Shown in pieces: positions 31,217-45,119 of a stretch of DNA of 62,152 bases. Origin of the DNA: Lindgomyces ingoldianus (Eukaryota; Ascomycota; Dothideomycetes; Pleosporales; Lindgomycetaceae). A program made the translations under genes and the position numbers. Location: contig NW_022985163.1 in assembly GCF_010093535.1 (NCBI RefSeq), positions 2,301,280 to 2,363,431 of the forward strand. The letters are read 5' to 3'. Position 1 is the first letter of the stretch; each line of letters starts with the position of its first letter. The notes below the pieces were generated by a model. The model did no database searches. It had not been told where the DNA came from and saw only the letters and a program-made list of their open reading frames with translations.

Positions 31217-33056
31217 ACATAGTCCACAAGCGAATGTTCAACACAAGCAAGTGTTCCGCCCCACTACTAAATTTAACTTTAAAGACTATTAATTTAACAA
31301 CGTAAAAATATACTATATAAAATAAACTACTATAGAATTATTTAATATCCTTGCATGTATAAGAGTTATGCCTAGGCTTGTTGCAGCACTTGCAGCGCTG
31401 TGCGCGCGCTGCGCTGCTTTTAGCAGTTAACTCCTCCTAAGGCATTTTGCTACCTCCTGCTATACTAGCAAGCTTTTAAGTACTTAACTTAAAGCTTTAA
31501 TAACTTGTTAGAGTTTCTTTTTTCTAAATTTACTTTTTTTTACACTGCTTACGCTTTGTAGCTGCCTTATAGGCCCTCTCTAGAGCAGCTACTTAATTAC
31601 GCTATAGAATAGCAACATAAGCTATCTTAGTAGTGCCCTTACTTAGCTGCTTTACTAAATTAAGTATAGCAAAAAAAGATAAATTCTAATACCTTTAAAT
31701 CTAATTATATAGTAGAGTTAACTAAGCCTTAACTTTATAAAGATTACTAGGTGTTTAAGCCTCCTAGGCAGTATTTAGTAGTAGAGTAGCTAGCTAATTA
31801 GGTAGCTGTATATTAAGCTTTAAGAGCACTAGCTCTAGGTTAAATAGGACTAGTCCTGTAGCTCTAAAGCCTGCGTAGATATTATCTATTATAATTAAGC
31901 AACTAAATGCTGCTTTAAAGGCTAGTAGAAAGGTTAGCTTGTTAATATAGTTAATCTAGTAGTAGATTAACTAGCTAATCTTAGTACTGTACGCGCGCTT
32001 TAACAGCAAAAAGCAGCCAACGTTAAGCAGCTATAGAATATGTGACGCGTGTGCTAGCATACAGAGCGCTATAATACGCCTCTGCTTGCAGAGCTTTAGG
32101 AATTTAATAAAGTAATAGCTTTTATAGCTATTAAAAATAAGCAGCTACTATAAGCCTACTAAGTAATCTTTTATGTGCAGATTAAAGTGCTTTAGCTATG
32201 TAATTTTATATTTATTAGTTGTCTAGCTATTATTACTAACACTAATAGCCTAGTCTTTTAGTATATCCTTATCTTTATACTAGGCAGATAGGTAATGCTT
32301 GCCTTTAAAGATTACGTACAGAGGTATTGCCTACCTATCTGCGTTAATGCCTACAATAACTGTCACCTATTTACAGTCACCTAGCTATATAGCCTTTAGC
32401 TAATTATGTCTATCTGTGCCTATAACAACTATTTAGCTTAATATAACCCCTATCTAAAAGCCTGTTTTGTTAAAATTATACATGTCTTAATTTATAATGC
32501 TGTACTTTAATTATGTAGCTTCTACAAGCTTAAACTACTTACTTATAATTGCTAAATTTTTACATTTTGCTTATTAGTAATTATATAGTTAGCTAAGGTA
32601 GGTTTTAACTGCTAGCGTACACGCAACAAAGTTAGATGGCTAGTTAATACCTGCTAGTAGAGCGCTGCGCTTAGTAAGAAGCTTGTTAGCTATCTCTTGT
32701 ACAGCACCTAGAGTAGGCGCAAATCCTTAGGAATCTAGATTAAGTATATGCTTAATAATTACCTCCTCTTCTAGCTTTGTAAGCTTCTTATTGTTAGCTG
32801 TACAGTCGCGTTACATAGTCATCCCTGCGCGTTGTTGGCAGAGAGCTATTTAATTAACATTATAAAGTGCTGCAGCGCGCCTTTTAGTTAAAGACATGTC
32901 TTTATTAAGAGCTTAAATAGCTAGGTTAATTCTAGCCTCTTTTAAAGATAATTAATTATATAGTTGTTAATGCATCGCAGTTAGTAGTAGGTTAGCTGCG
33001 TTTTAGTGGTGGGGCGGAACACTCGCTTGTGTTGAACATTCGCTTGTGGACCATGT
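31217..33056 (-). mobile_element. Fot1/Pogo-like DNA transposon E
   Basis: 1,840 bases with inverted ends of about 48 bases (ACATAGTCCACAAGCGAATG / CATTCGCTTGTGGACCATGT) and TA flanks. Minus-strand decayed frames near the right end (RFLRICA-like, in the stretch 32,600-32,800) align with the helix-turn-helix region of Fot1 transposases. The element is slightly less mutated than A and B but has no long open frame. Confidence 0.85.
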
Positions 33057-33058
33057 TA

Positions 33059-34673
33059 TATACTAATTTTTATTACTTTAAACATTATGTTCTACTCTTT
33101 TCTTAATTTATTATGTCTCTTATTATGTTTAGTTAGAAGCTAGTATATTTAACATCTATCTACGCTTATAATTTATATATATAAAGAACTAATAATTTTT
33201 CTAGCTTTATTTTTATTATATTCTAAAGTTTTTCTGCTACTTTTAGAGTATATATACATTAAATAAGCATGTAACTAACATATAGCAGCAGATCCTGCCT
33301 AAGTCCTAGAGCCTAGCCACCCTAAATAGCTAGTAGCCCTTAAGCTATAAAGTAAGGATAGTAAGAAGAAGCCTAGCTACCTCTCTTCTTATAACTACAA
33401 CAACATTATAGCTAAAGATAGGTCTAGCTAGCTTATTTTTAGCAGCAACAACAACAACAATAATAAGAGGAAGGCTCTACTTTCTAACTAGAGGTCCTCC
33501 CTGCCCTGCACACCCCCCTCCCTCTCTAAGTATGTCTATTATGCTGCTTATATGTATACCTTATATTAACACTTATGTAGCCCTAATTCTGCTCTTACTA
33601 ACTAGGAGCTAGCGCTAGCGCTAGTACCTAGTGTTACTTCTACTCTAGTAGGCCTAGCCTTAGTTGCTTAGTAAGTTGTTATATTTATGTAATAATATAT
33701 AATAAATTTACTAATATTAGTTGTAAGGCCTAAACTTATCTTTTTTTACTTAACATTTTATAAGACATATATACAGGTACATTAAAAGACACTAGCTAAT
33801 GTTTCTAGAGGTTTCCCCCCCTAAACATTAGATAATAACGTCGCCTAGTAAAGGATCTAGTTAGAATAGGTAACTAACTATAACACTATAGTTAGTAAAT
33901 AAAGATATAACTCTAAGTAAGCTAAAGCTAATAACTTTTAACCTAGGGCTAGTAGTAGTGCTGTGTAACTCTTAAAAAGTTACTATAAGCGCCTTACCTA
34001 TGCTTAACTAATTTATAAGTACTATAAAGTTAGTTGCACAGAGCTGTGTACTTATTACGCTACTTATTATAGTAGCCCTTTATGCTATATTATCTACCTA
34101 GACAGCTTCTATGTCTCTAAAAAGAACATAAAAGGCTAGTGTATAGAGTGTTGTTGTGCTAAAAAGCTCTACTTAGTAGCTTCTAAGCAACTATTAGTGC
34201 TGCTAACCTTTAAAAAAATTAAAAATTTATGTAGTTACTTAAAAAAAGTTAGTCTTAGTAATTAAAATTATTAATGTTTATATTTTTAAATTTCTATATA
34301 TAATATTGTAAAGCTTTTACCTAACAACAATCTTTTTACACTACTTAGTAATATACATGCTTACATGCATTACATAGTAATTTTATAGTTACTTACACTA
34401 ATATATTATAAGTGTAGCTAACTATATATTAACATATAAATATATGCTTTACATATTACTTTTTTACTATAAATGCCTTATGTCTTACTTACTTACTATA
34501 TTATTACTTATTAATTAATAAGCTAATAAAATAATACGCTATAACTATATAAATATTATCTCTATGTATTATTAGTTATATATTAAATTCTGTAGCTAGC
34601 TGCGCACATATTTTACATGCATAGCTAGACTACTTATTTTAGCGCAGTAAAAAAGTAAGGTTATAAGATAATA
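33059..34673 (+). pseudogene. Unclassified RIP-degraded coding relic with a Cys-rich segment
   Basis: A pyrimidine-rich stretch (CCCTGCACACCCCCCTCCC near 33,510) and a decayed plus-strand frame near 34,040-34,210 that reads CTELCTYY, then a Cys-rich IECCCAKK and a charged helix. This resembles Cys-rich zinc-binding segments of fungal transposon-borne proteins, but no family can be named. Confidence 0.25.
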
Positions 34674-37600
34674 TTAATCTATCGTATTCAAAAATCAGTG
34701 CAATGCTTGGCGTCACCCTTGCCTTTTTTTCGCGCGCGTATTTTGCTAGTAAACTGCAAAACGCGTTGTGCAGCCACTAAATCGCTCTAGGTCCTTAGTT
34801 AAAGTTAGTTAAAAAGATAAAGATATTTAACTACGCGTAACAGGCTATACTAACAACTTTTCTAGTGTTGTAGCATGGCCAGCGAGAGGCCTTAGAGGGC
34901 GACTAGAGCTACTAAAAAGGCTTAACAACAACTAATTTAAACAGCCGCAAAGAAGGCCTTAACAATGGCCTTAAAGGCCACATTAAAGGCTTAAAAGAAG
35001 ACTAGTTAACTAAAAACGCGTAAGGTAGTAAGCTTTTAAGCACTACCTAAAGTGGGTCCCTTAGCGGGTACCTAGGGGAGCTCTGCGCCTGTTAGTACTG
35101 CTCTAGGAGAGTTGCAGAACCTACTGTTATCACCACTAATTGCGCCTAGAGCGATATTTTCACTAATACATCTTCTAACAAGTAGCCCTAAGGCTTAGGC
35201 TAGGGCGTTGTTACTGCTAACTAAATACCTTTAGCAACTAGATATATTATATAAGCTGTACGTGAACAGCAAGAGGGTAGTGTTGCAGCTACTAAAGGTA
35301 GAGACTTAAAGGGTTTTCTCTATGTTTTAAATAAAGAAGATAGTTAAAAAAATAATTAAAAATTCTGCCTTAATAGTAGAGAGTAAGACCTATAAAATAG
35401 TAAGCTGCGCAGTAGAGTTTAAGCTTACTAGTAAAAAAAGCGCTAAGTTTATTACTATTAACCTTAATAATTTTAGCTTAACTAAAGGCTGCTAACTTTT
35501 TAAGGTAATAGACTATTAGATTACTGTTAAGAAAAAGTTGCTAAACAAGTAAGTAGAGCTTAAAGTAGAGGTTTAAGTAAAGTGTAAGCTGCTTAAAAAG
35601 GCTTTTCTGCGTAGCTAGGCATTTAATAATCTATCCTTTAACTAGCTAAAGGTGGTGACTCCTAGTTAGTTTACCTCTAAACGCAAGAAGCAATTAATAA
35701 ATAAGATAAAGGCTGCTTAGCGCTAGAAGCAGTTTAAATTATAGGCTAAGTTAAAAAGCTAGATCTACTGCATGTAAAAGTGCTACACTAAGAACTATAA
35801 TAACTTTACCTATTAGTGTTATATCTACTTAAGCAGTAAGCACTTTAAGATCTAACTAGTTAACTCTAAGTTGTAGGCGCTTACTTGCCTTAACAGTAAA
35901 AATACAGTTTATATAAGCTAGCCTCTAATTAGCCTAGTTAAGCACTAGTAAGGTTTAACTAGCAACTAGCTTAAAGTTGCTAAAAACAGAGAGAAAGTAA
36001 GAGTAAAAAAATGTAGGTGTTATAATAACTTAAGCAACTCTAATAGTAGTAAAAAGAATTAAAGGCGTAAGTAGTAGAAAAAAAATAAGATTTAAGCGCA
36101 GTAAAATAAAAATTAGTAACATAAGCAGCAGTAGATAGAGCTTACTTGCTGTAAACAGATTAGATCTTAGTAAAATATAGGTATTTTTAGCGCCTAGTTT
36201 CTACAAGTTGTTCTGTCTTTTATGTACCCTGCTGCTGCGTTAGCTAGTAGCTACTCTGCTATTGCTGCGCAGTACTTGCCTTACCTGTAGCTAGTTTCTT
36301 AAAGACCTTTTACCCTAGATAGTGCTACTGCTTTAGGGCCTATTACTATTAGTTTAAGCCTTATTACTAATAGTAGCAACTTTTATAGTACTATAAAGGA
36401 GTTCTTTAAGTAGCTAGTTAAATAGTAGCTAGAAGATAACTAAAAAAACTACCTCTACATAGCAGAGGTAGTAAGTAAGTAAAAGTAGACTATTAAAGAT
36501 CTAAGAGAGATGTTAGCTGTAAGTAGTAAGCTTTATAAACTTACTGTTAGTAAACTTTTTAAGCTTAAAAATAAAGTTGTTTAACACTTATAAAAGGATA
36601 TCTGCTGCTATAAGTAATACTACTAGGCTGTAGTAGCTCTAGTAGGGCTAACAAGTAGTAATTAAAGTAAATTGTTATAGTTAGTAATAGATAAGCAGAG
36701 AAAGGTTAGCAAGCTTTTATGTAAAATTGTATTAAACTATTGCTCTTTACAACCTACCTTTTTCTATCTACCCTCTCTACCTTGCTATCTCGCGCCTAGC
36801 CTCTACTAATTAAGCCTCTTCTATATATAATCTGCCTAAAGAGTACTTAAAGTGTTTTCTAGTAAACCTATTACATTTACTCTTTTAAATACACGCCTGT
36901 AGAAAGTTGCTAAAGTTTAAAAAACACGCCTAAATATACCTATAATTCTACTAGATCTACGCCTTAAGTACTCTAAATATAAGCTTAATTAGGTTAAAGT
37001 TAGGCAAGTACAGCAGTAGAAAGCGTATAATATAACTATCCTATTTAATTATCTTAACAACCTTAAGATTCTAATAAATAGAGACATTATTTATAATTAC
37101 AACTATTAGTTTAAAGCTGTATATTGTCTAGAGAGTTAGCAGGAGCGTGTTTTAGATCTAATCTTTAAAATCCTTATAGGCAAAGTAACCCTTTTTAATA
37201 CTAGTGTAGGGTAGGTAGCTGTTAACAGTGTACGCAGGTAAGATTACCTAAGTGGCCTCTTGCTTTATTTCCTAGGTATATTGCGCTTTATAGCCTACTA
37301 GCGCGTACGCGTAGTGCCTCTAGCTAGTTTTCTTATTAAAAATAGACTTATTAATAAAATAAAGGTTGTTAGTAGTAAACTGCCTAAGGCTTTAGCAGAA
37401 CATCTTATAGAGTTACTTATTATAATAGATTAAAAAAGGCTATAAAGTATGCTTACTTTACCTCTTCTACTTTAAAAACTGTAAGATAGTTAGTTAACTA
37501 ATGTAAACACCTTTTTTTATAAGTAACTAGAAGTAAATTTTATCTTAATACATCTACCTACTCTACATTAGCTTATTATAGAGCGTGTTAGCGTCTTAAG

Positions 37601-38076
37601 CGCCTATTTTAATAGGCTGCCTAAGTGTTGCTGTTAAAGGCTTTTAAGTAGTGCTAAACGCCTTAAGATTTTTCTCTATGTTATAAACAGCTTACTTAGA
37701 GCAGTCCTTATAGTTAGTAATTGCTTTAACAGGCTATCCTAGCAAGAGAAAGCGCTAAATATTAAGCCTAGTACAACTACTTAATCCTTGCTTGTAGATA
37801 AGAGGTATAAGTTAGAGGTTTAGGACGCGTTAGCGCGTTGGCGCGGCAGCAACGCTGTGAGCTTAAAACATAGGGTCCTATTACACTAGAAAAGCTGTTA
37901 GTATAGCCTGTTACGTGTACTTAAATAGCCTTATCTTTTTTACCTAACTAATTAATATTATAGGGCGATTTGTGGCTGCATAGGGCAATTTGCAGTTTGC
38001 TAGCAAAATACACGCGCGAAAAAAAGGGCGAGGGTGACGCCAAGCATTGCACTGATTTTTGAATACGATAGATTTA
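34674..38076 (+). mobile_element. Unclassified DNA transposon with long inverted ends and TTA target duplications (34677-38073)
   Basis: The ends ATCTATCGTATTCAAAAATC / GATTTTTGAATACGATAGAT pair for about 75 bases and more weakly to about 110. TTA flanks both sides (34,674-34,676 and 38,074-38,076). The termini are much less mutated than the interior. A plus-strand start near 34,875 reads MASERP.RATRATKKA, a basic N-terminus; later segments are decayed and a possible Cys/His block lies near 35,770-35,830. TTA duplications recall PIF/Harbinger, but size (3.4 kb) and long ends do not settle the family. Confidence 0.75.
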
Positions 38077-39216
38077 ATATGCTTTATACACTAAGTAAAC
38101 TTCTTTACTACTAGCTATAGTACATAAGAATAAACCTTTTCTATTAACATATATGTTAAACTTCTAACTACGCATGTACTTTTAACAAAACTCTATAAGT
38201 ATGCATATATATATAGTTACAGAATATAGCAGCTACCTACACTAATAAAATATAAGTGCAGCTGCTTTATATATTACTGCAGCACATTAACATGCACTAT
38301 GTGCTGTAATAAACTAGCTACTAACCTACCTTTTATGTGCTAGCGTGTAATTCTTCTAATTACTTACTAATGCTAGGCGCTTTTTATACTATTTTTTAAC
38401 ATGCTTAACTACTAATAGCGCACTATAAGCAGTAAGCTTAATGTTTAGAGTTGTAGCTTAAAAAGGCGCTTTCTATGCTATAGCGCTTAAAAAGGCAACT
38501 AATAAAGTAGTAAGTAGATAAATAGTAATCTACTTTATAAAGACTACTAGTGTTTTCTTTATAAAAGGTTAATTACTAGGCGTAATAAGTTTTATCTTAA
38601 GAGTAGCATAAGTTATAAAGATAACATAATCTTTATATGTTTTACTTATACTTATTAAAATAAATTGCCCTTTAGAACCTATAAGTATAAAAATGCTATG
38701 TAATTATAATCCTTCTTCTAAAGAACATGCTCTTTTAGATCTAGACAGATAGACTAGAGCTAGCTGCTAGTACCCCTCTTATTTTTAAGTATAATAGTAA
38801 GACTAAGTAGCGCATTTTTAACTCTAGCCTTTATTATAAGATTAATAGTGTCTTTATGTTTAACATTATTTAATAGTATAATAAAATGCTGCTTTAAAGC
38901 ATAACTAAAATAGTTATTATAAAAGTTAGTGTAAATCTTTTTAAAAGGCTCTAAGATTATGTTTTAATAGCAGCTGCTATTATAAACCTTATGCTTAAAG
39001 GCTAATAAATAGTGCTTACACTAAATACTATTTAGCGCATTTTTAAGTAAAGGCTTTTTATAATTAAGCAGGTAAAGCTTTTACTTACTATTAATAAAGA
39101 AGCTGTTAGTAAGCTTATTAACACTAACTAAAAAAAGTTTACTAAGAAACTTTAAAGCTTACACCTAATAAAAATATAGTGCTAGCGTAGGTGTCTGCTA
39201 TTTAATAAAGATTTAA
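38077..39216. other. RIP-degraded DNA, target of transposon A copy 2
   Basis: AT-rich with decayed frames; it continues at 41,086-41,254 after the inserted element. No family recognised. Confidence 0.4.
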
Positions 39217-39218
39217 TA

Positions 39219-41083
39219 ACGTACCTAACAGGTTAGCCAGCCACACAGGTTGGCTGGCTACTTTTGCTAAGCCCCTACCACACTCTACCTATCTACATAA
39301 TGCCTTAACAATAACACTAGATTAAATCTTCTAAAGAATGTTAGATACAGCTTGCTTTTTAGGCTTTTAAATAAGACTTAAAACTCTTCTTATAACGCGC
39401 TACAGCTATCTATAATGTCTTTTACATAACACTAAGTAATTAACGCGCTAGACAGCCTTTAGAAGTAGAATGCTAGCCTAAATTAAGAAATCTAACTAAG
39501 CTTAAAAAAAAGGTAGTTGTTAAGTATATACTTAAGCTTATTACACGCAGATTTCCCCCTAGGCTTACAGCTATAGCTAATATAGCTAATTTCTTACGCG
39601 CAGAGCGTAATCTAGGCTAGGTTAGCTTAAACTAGCCTAGTATGTAGGTTAAGCACTGCTCTAAGTTTATAATAAAGTTTAATTATAAGTATAATTATAA
39701 AAAAGCGCTTTATAAAAATCTAGAGGTTATCTAAGGCTAGTTTTGCCTAGTAGCTAATATAAAAGCTAAGTACAGTATTTAGGATAAAAACATATATAAC
39801 TTTAACAAGTTAGGCTTTATAATAGGCTAGATATTAACTAGAGCAGTTGTTATAGCTTTAAAAAGATAAGGACAGCTAAAGGTAATATAGTAAAGTAATA
39901 AGAAGTAGACAATAGTTATCTAGGGCATTAATATAACAGAGTAGGCTATTCTACCTTTTATTATCTTTAAGGGCTGCTATTACCTTTTTGCCTAGTATAA
40001 GGAGAAGAATCTGCTTTAAAACTAGGTTATTGCAGTCTCTAAGAACAGCTAGACAATAAATAAGCTTAAGCTGCAGTAGTTAAAGCACTTTAATAAGCAT
40101 ATAAAAAAAAGGGTTATAGGCGCTTATTAGCTTTTTATTATTAACAGCTATAAAAGCTACAACTTGCTTAATTTCTAGTAGTACTATAAAAAAAATAAAA
40201 TTATTACTATTTATATGCCTTTACACTTATTACACCTTTTACAGCCTCTTAATGTAGGTTGTTTTACTCTTTTAAAAAAAGTATATAAGCGCTAAGCTAA
40301 AAATCTTATACATAACTAAATTACTTACATTATAAAACTTAAGTTCTTACTATGCTTTATACGCACTTATAATACAGCAATTACTTCTAGTAATATCTAA
40401 GAAGAGTTTTAAGGCGCTAGTTTAGTTCTATTTAACCTAAAATAGGTTAAAATAGCTTTTAACATCTAGTTACATACTTTATTATTACTACTACTTATTA
40501 ATAATAAGCTCTAGCAGTTGTAAACCTTAAGTAATACCTTTAAATTTAAGTTCTAATTAATGCTTGTAAAAGTAAAAATTTAAAGGCATATAAATAGCTT
40601 ACTAACATCTATAGTAAAGGCCTTTAAGAAAGTCTTAAAGGGGGCAGCAATTATTACGCATAAGCTAGTGTTAGTGTAAAAGAAAATTATAAAGCTTTAA
40701 GCAGCAAATAAGGCTGCCACATAACATAGATTACATAAAAGAAAGCAGATTTAGGTAAAAAAGACCTTAATAGTTAAGGATAAGGCTTATTTAACTGCTT
40801 TAAAGGAGTTTAGAGCGCGTAGTAATAGGAAAAAGCTAAAGACGCAAGTGCGCGCTAAAGGAGGTAAGCTAAGTTAAAGGTAATATAAGCAGTGCAATTA
40901 GACTAGGCATACCTTACATACATGTAAGAAAGTAGTAGAAGTAGACTCTAAATAATATTTTATGTTGTATTACTTTATATAGAGCTAAAGTTGGCTGTTT
41001 TGCGAGAGAATAGAGTAGTTTTAGTGGGGGCTTAGCAAAAGTAGCCGGCCAACCTGTGTGGCCGGCCAACCTGTTAGGTACGT
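39219..41083 (+). mobile_element. Fot1/Pogo-like DNA transposon A, copy 2
   Basis: 1,865 bases with ends ACGTACCTAACAGGTTAGCC / CCAACCTGTTAGGTACGT and TA flanks. It is inverted relative to copy 1, since its left end carries the doubled CAGGTTGGC block that copy 1 has on the right. The transposase reads left to right and is destroyed by stops. Confidence 0.88.
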
Positions 41084-41256
41084 TACTAAAAAGAACTAAT
41101 AACTTTATTACTAAGTGCTTATATAAAGACAGCTTTATCTTCTTTAAAGGTGTTGCTATAGTTTACCTACTTAAGCTTTTATAAAGCATTCTTAAAAAAG
41201 CAGTAACTAAACTAGGTAATGTACTTTACACCTAGTAAGTTAACTCTTAGCGCATA

Positions 41257-41682
41257 ACGTACCTAACGGGTTGGCTGGCCACACAGGTTGGCCGGCCACT
41301 TTTGCCAAGCCCCCACCACACTCTACCTATCTACATAATGCCTTAACAATAACACTAGATTAAATCTTCTAAAGAATATTAAATACAGCTTACTTTTTAA
41401 GCTTTTAAATAAGACTTAAAACTTTTCTTATAACATACTATAGCTATCTATAATATCTCTTACACAACACTAAGTAATTAACGCGCTAGACAGCCTTTAA
41501 AAGTAAAATACTAGTTTAAATTAAAAAATCTAACTAAGCTTAAAAAAAAAGTTGTTGTTAAGTATATACTTAAGCTTATTACACGCAGATTTCTTTTTAG
41601 GCTTATAGCTATAGCTAATATAGCTAATTTCTTGCGCGCAGAGTGTAATCTAGGCTAAGTTAGCTTAAACTAGCCTAGTATG
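41257..41682 (+). mobile_element. Fot1/Pogo-like DNA transposon A, copy 3, 5' fragment
   Basis: The left end ACGTACCTAACGGGTTGGCT, preceded by TA, and about 425 bases that match the left part of copy 2. It stops abruptly at AGTATG where the C2 LTR begins. The remainder is not found right of C2. Confidence 0.85.
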
Positions 41683-41971
41683 TGTAACGGCGCAGGCAAG
41701 ACAATGGGTCCGAATGCGGTATGAATCCACTCAGAGGCATATGGGAGTGCGTGGGGACTCAGAGACCTGGGAATACCAATGACACCTATAGGCCTTGTAC
41801 GTAGGATATTAGAAAACTACTAAGCTAGCTACAGGGGCAAGGTGCAACTAAATACATAAGGGAATAAGGGTAACTGCAGGGGACTAGGTTAAGTTATGGT
41901 TAGGCTGATATAGGGACCCTTTAGATAGGATCTAAGCAACCTAAGATAGAATAATTTATAGAATTATTACA
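41683..41971 (-). repeat. LTR, left copy of C2
   Basis: The first 130 or so bases are identical to the right LTR; the rest is RIP-mutated toward the interior. Confidence 0.9.
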
Positions 41972-42895
41972 CTACTCCCCTTTCTATAGGCTAATAGTCT
42001 TTATCTATAGTGTTTAGAAAGTATTTAGAAATGCCTTAAAACTAATTTAAATAAGATATAATAAGTATAACTATCTTAACTAAAATTTCTTGTTACTAAG
42101 AAATAAACTAAAAACCTAATACTAATATAATGCCTTTATTATAATGTTTTTATTTAGTAGTAACTAGCAGTGTAGTTATTATTAATATAGCAAATTTATT
42201 ATTTATAGTAATAAGTGTTTACTTGCCTTACTTATATAGTTTAGTTAATATTATTAGTTTCTTTTTTAGCTATTATCTAAATCTCTACTTTATAAGTATT
42301 ATTATACACCTAATATTCTATAGCTTAGTCTGCTAACTAATTATAGCATTAAAGAAAATTACTATGCTGCTCTGCCCCTCTTCTAGAGCCTCTTTAGAGG
42401 CGTTTTAAGTTATCTACCTTTAAGCTACCCACACCTTTGCTTACAGCTTTTAAGTTAAGTTTTTTTATTAGTTCTTTAAATTAAAGAAATGTAAATATTA
42501 CACCTTATGTAATAAAAAGTGTAACTTTATATAAATATAGTTTAATACTACTAGAGTATAGTTTACTAACGCGCACATAGGTCTTCTTTTATTATAAAAA
42601 GGAATTCTTAGTCCTTTAAAGCTATCTTAAGCTATAGGCAGCAGCCTAAAACATAAGAAGTAAAGAGGATAAAAAAAAGGCCTTTAAAGCTATTTTAAAG
42701 TTTACTTAAAACCTAGCGTAAGTAGTGCAGGTTGTAAAAAGTTAAGAAGCTAGGCTTCTTGTAGCTAGTGTTTAGGTGGCCTTGTTCTACTAGAATACTA
42801 AGCTGCTTTAATAAGGTTTAGCCTTAAAGGCTTTAGTGTCTAACCTTTAGGTAGACATTGCAGCGCTTTTAGGCAGCTAAGGATAAAGCAAAGGG

Positions 42896-42975
42896 GGTTT
42901 AGAAGGAGTCTAGAGGGGAGAGAGGAGAGGAAGAAGAGCAGAAAAGAAGGAAGAGGAGAGTCTAAAGGTGTCTAA
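42896..42975. repeat. Purine-rich GA tract
   Basis: About 80 bases almost entirely A and G (GAGAGGAGAGGAAGAAGAG and similar), inside the 3' part of C2 beyond the chromodomain. Confidence 0.7.
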
Positions 42976-44890
42976 CAGCTTACTGTTAGACCTTCTAAGC
43001 AACATGTCTATAAAGTTATAATAATATTATATAAAAATATAATTTAACTCTTTACTTTTATACTTTATTATCTACTAAGTAATCTATACCTTCTACACTA
43101 GCTTTAAAAGCCTTAATTTACTACTATAAAGCTCTTAAAAGTCCTAGCTAATTTAGATGCTTATTATAAAAAGCTTTTAATTTATAAAGGGAACTTATAA
43201 AATTTAAAGCCTTATACTAGACTAGATTAGAGTTATATTTTACTTATCTTACTTAGTACTTAAGTGTTTTTTAGTAGAGCTTGCTAGTAAGTATTTTCTT
43301 TACTTTCTACTTCTCTACTCTATTAATAGTAATTTTAGGGGGTTTTAGAGGTTCTTGTTCTAGGAGAGGATTTTAAGGGTCTTTATAAAGCACTTTTAGT
43401 GCAAAGATGTTATGTATTTTTAACTCTAAAAGTAGTTCTAGGCAGTATAAGTTACTAACTTACTTAAGTACCTTAAAAGAACTCTTTTATTAATTAAATA
43501 GTTTTTAGCTAGGTCTCTAGATAGCTAGGTTCTCTATGCTTAGGTAGACTATGTTGCTAACCTTCTAGTTAACTAGCTAGTAGTAGCAGTTAACTACAGT
43601 TTGCATCTAATCCTAGGTCTTTTCTATATAGGTCTTAGCTAACTTCTAGGCTGCATGCATGTAGGTTGCTAATGCTAGGGCATTCTTCTAATTTAACTTA
43701 TCTGTGGCTGTAATAAGTTCTATAAAATGTTTCTAGTCCTAGCTTTAATGTAGTTTAGAGCTGTATAGAACTTAATATAAAGACATTCTAATTATTATAT
43801 AGAGCAAGGTTATCTAAGCCTAATTAATTAAGGGTAGTAAAGAACTCTAGTTATTTTAGTAAAAAAATATAAAAAGCCTTAGTCTTTAATTAATATACTT
43901 ATTTATAATCTTTATTTAGCTATCTGTTTTCTTATAATAAGTAGTAAAAAGCTTAACTTTTACGCCTAAAATTTAACAGAATTTAGACTAGAAACTAGAT
44001 ATAAACTAAGGTCCCTAGTTAAAAATAATAGTTTTAGGTGTGTAGCTAAAACAGTACACCTATTAAATAAATAAAGTAGCTATTTTTTAGGCATTAATTA
44101 TTTTATAGTAGGGAATAGAAATAGCTTGTTTAGATATATAATTAATTATAACTATAATCTAGTTATAACTAGACTTGTTTTTAAAAAAATTTTTAAAGTT
44201 AATACATAAGTGCTACATTAGTTAATTAGGGATTAAAAAAGAGTAAATAAACTCTAGAGTTTAAGTCTATTTTAGATAAGCCTTATAATAAAAAAGGTAA
44301 TTCTATACATATTATTTATAAGTAGCCTCTATACTCTTTTAGTAGTACTTTTAGGCTAGTAACTAATAAGTCTTAATAGCACTTAAGTGTGCTAAGAATA
44401 CTTAGTTATAGACTTTTTAAATAAGTTAGGTACACAGTAACAAGTCTGCTAGCACACATAAGCAGTTAGTATAAAGAAGTAGTCTGTTTCCTATCTAATA
44501 ATAGTAGAGTAAAAGTTCTTACTTTTATGTAAAAAAGGCTTAATTTTTTTAAAGTAATATATTAATTAATTTTAAAAAATCTAAAGACATAACTTAGTCT
44601 AGTTCTTTTATAATGTTTAGTGTAGCTGCTTAAGTTGTTATTTAAGCAATATAGTACTAGGCTAGTTTAAAGTTAATTTAGGAGTGTAGTTAGTGCAGTT
44701 CTAGTAAAACTTTTAACTTATTATTAGTTTAAGCTACTTTTAAATTTTCTATATCTTATTTGTAATAACTAAGAATGTCTGCCCTAGTGTTATTCTTACT
44801 AAGGGTGTACTTAATTTAAAAGTAATACTAAGCTAACTTTTTAGCTTAATAGACTTAATAAGCATTTAGCACCTTTATTATTATAAAGTA

Positions 44891-45115
44891 TGTAATGAGG
44901 TAGGCGCCCCGCCTGCCAAGCCGATACTATACGACTTTCCCCACTGTACTAAAAGGTACGCACGAGAATACTTAAGCTAAGTATTCTCGCATAGTATAAT
45001 ATATATATATAGGCAATGCTAGGGTAAGCACTAGCACTAGCGGTTGTCTCTAGCCTAGCCTAAACCTCTATGAGCGAGAGAAGGCCACGTGGTTGACCGT
45101 GCCGACCTCGTTACA
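44891..45115. mobile_element. Probable solo LTR D (225 bp)
   Basis: Bounded by inverted TGTAATGAGGT / ACCTCGTTACA. It contains a TATA-like ATATATATATATAGG and a perfect 12-bp hairpin (44,963-44,989). GC-rich and free of RIP damage. No matching target duplication (AAGTA left, CTAAT right). It could also be the 5' LTR of the pol remnant to its left. Confidence 0.5.
44963..44989. other. Perfect 12-bp hairpin in element D
   Basis: CGAGAATACTTA, loop AGC, TAAGTATTCTCG, upstream of a TATA-like run. It may be a regulatory palindrome of the LTR promoter or an RNA hairpin. Confidence 0.85.
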
Positions 45116-45119
45116 CTAA

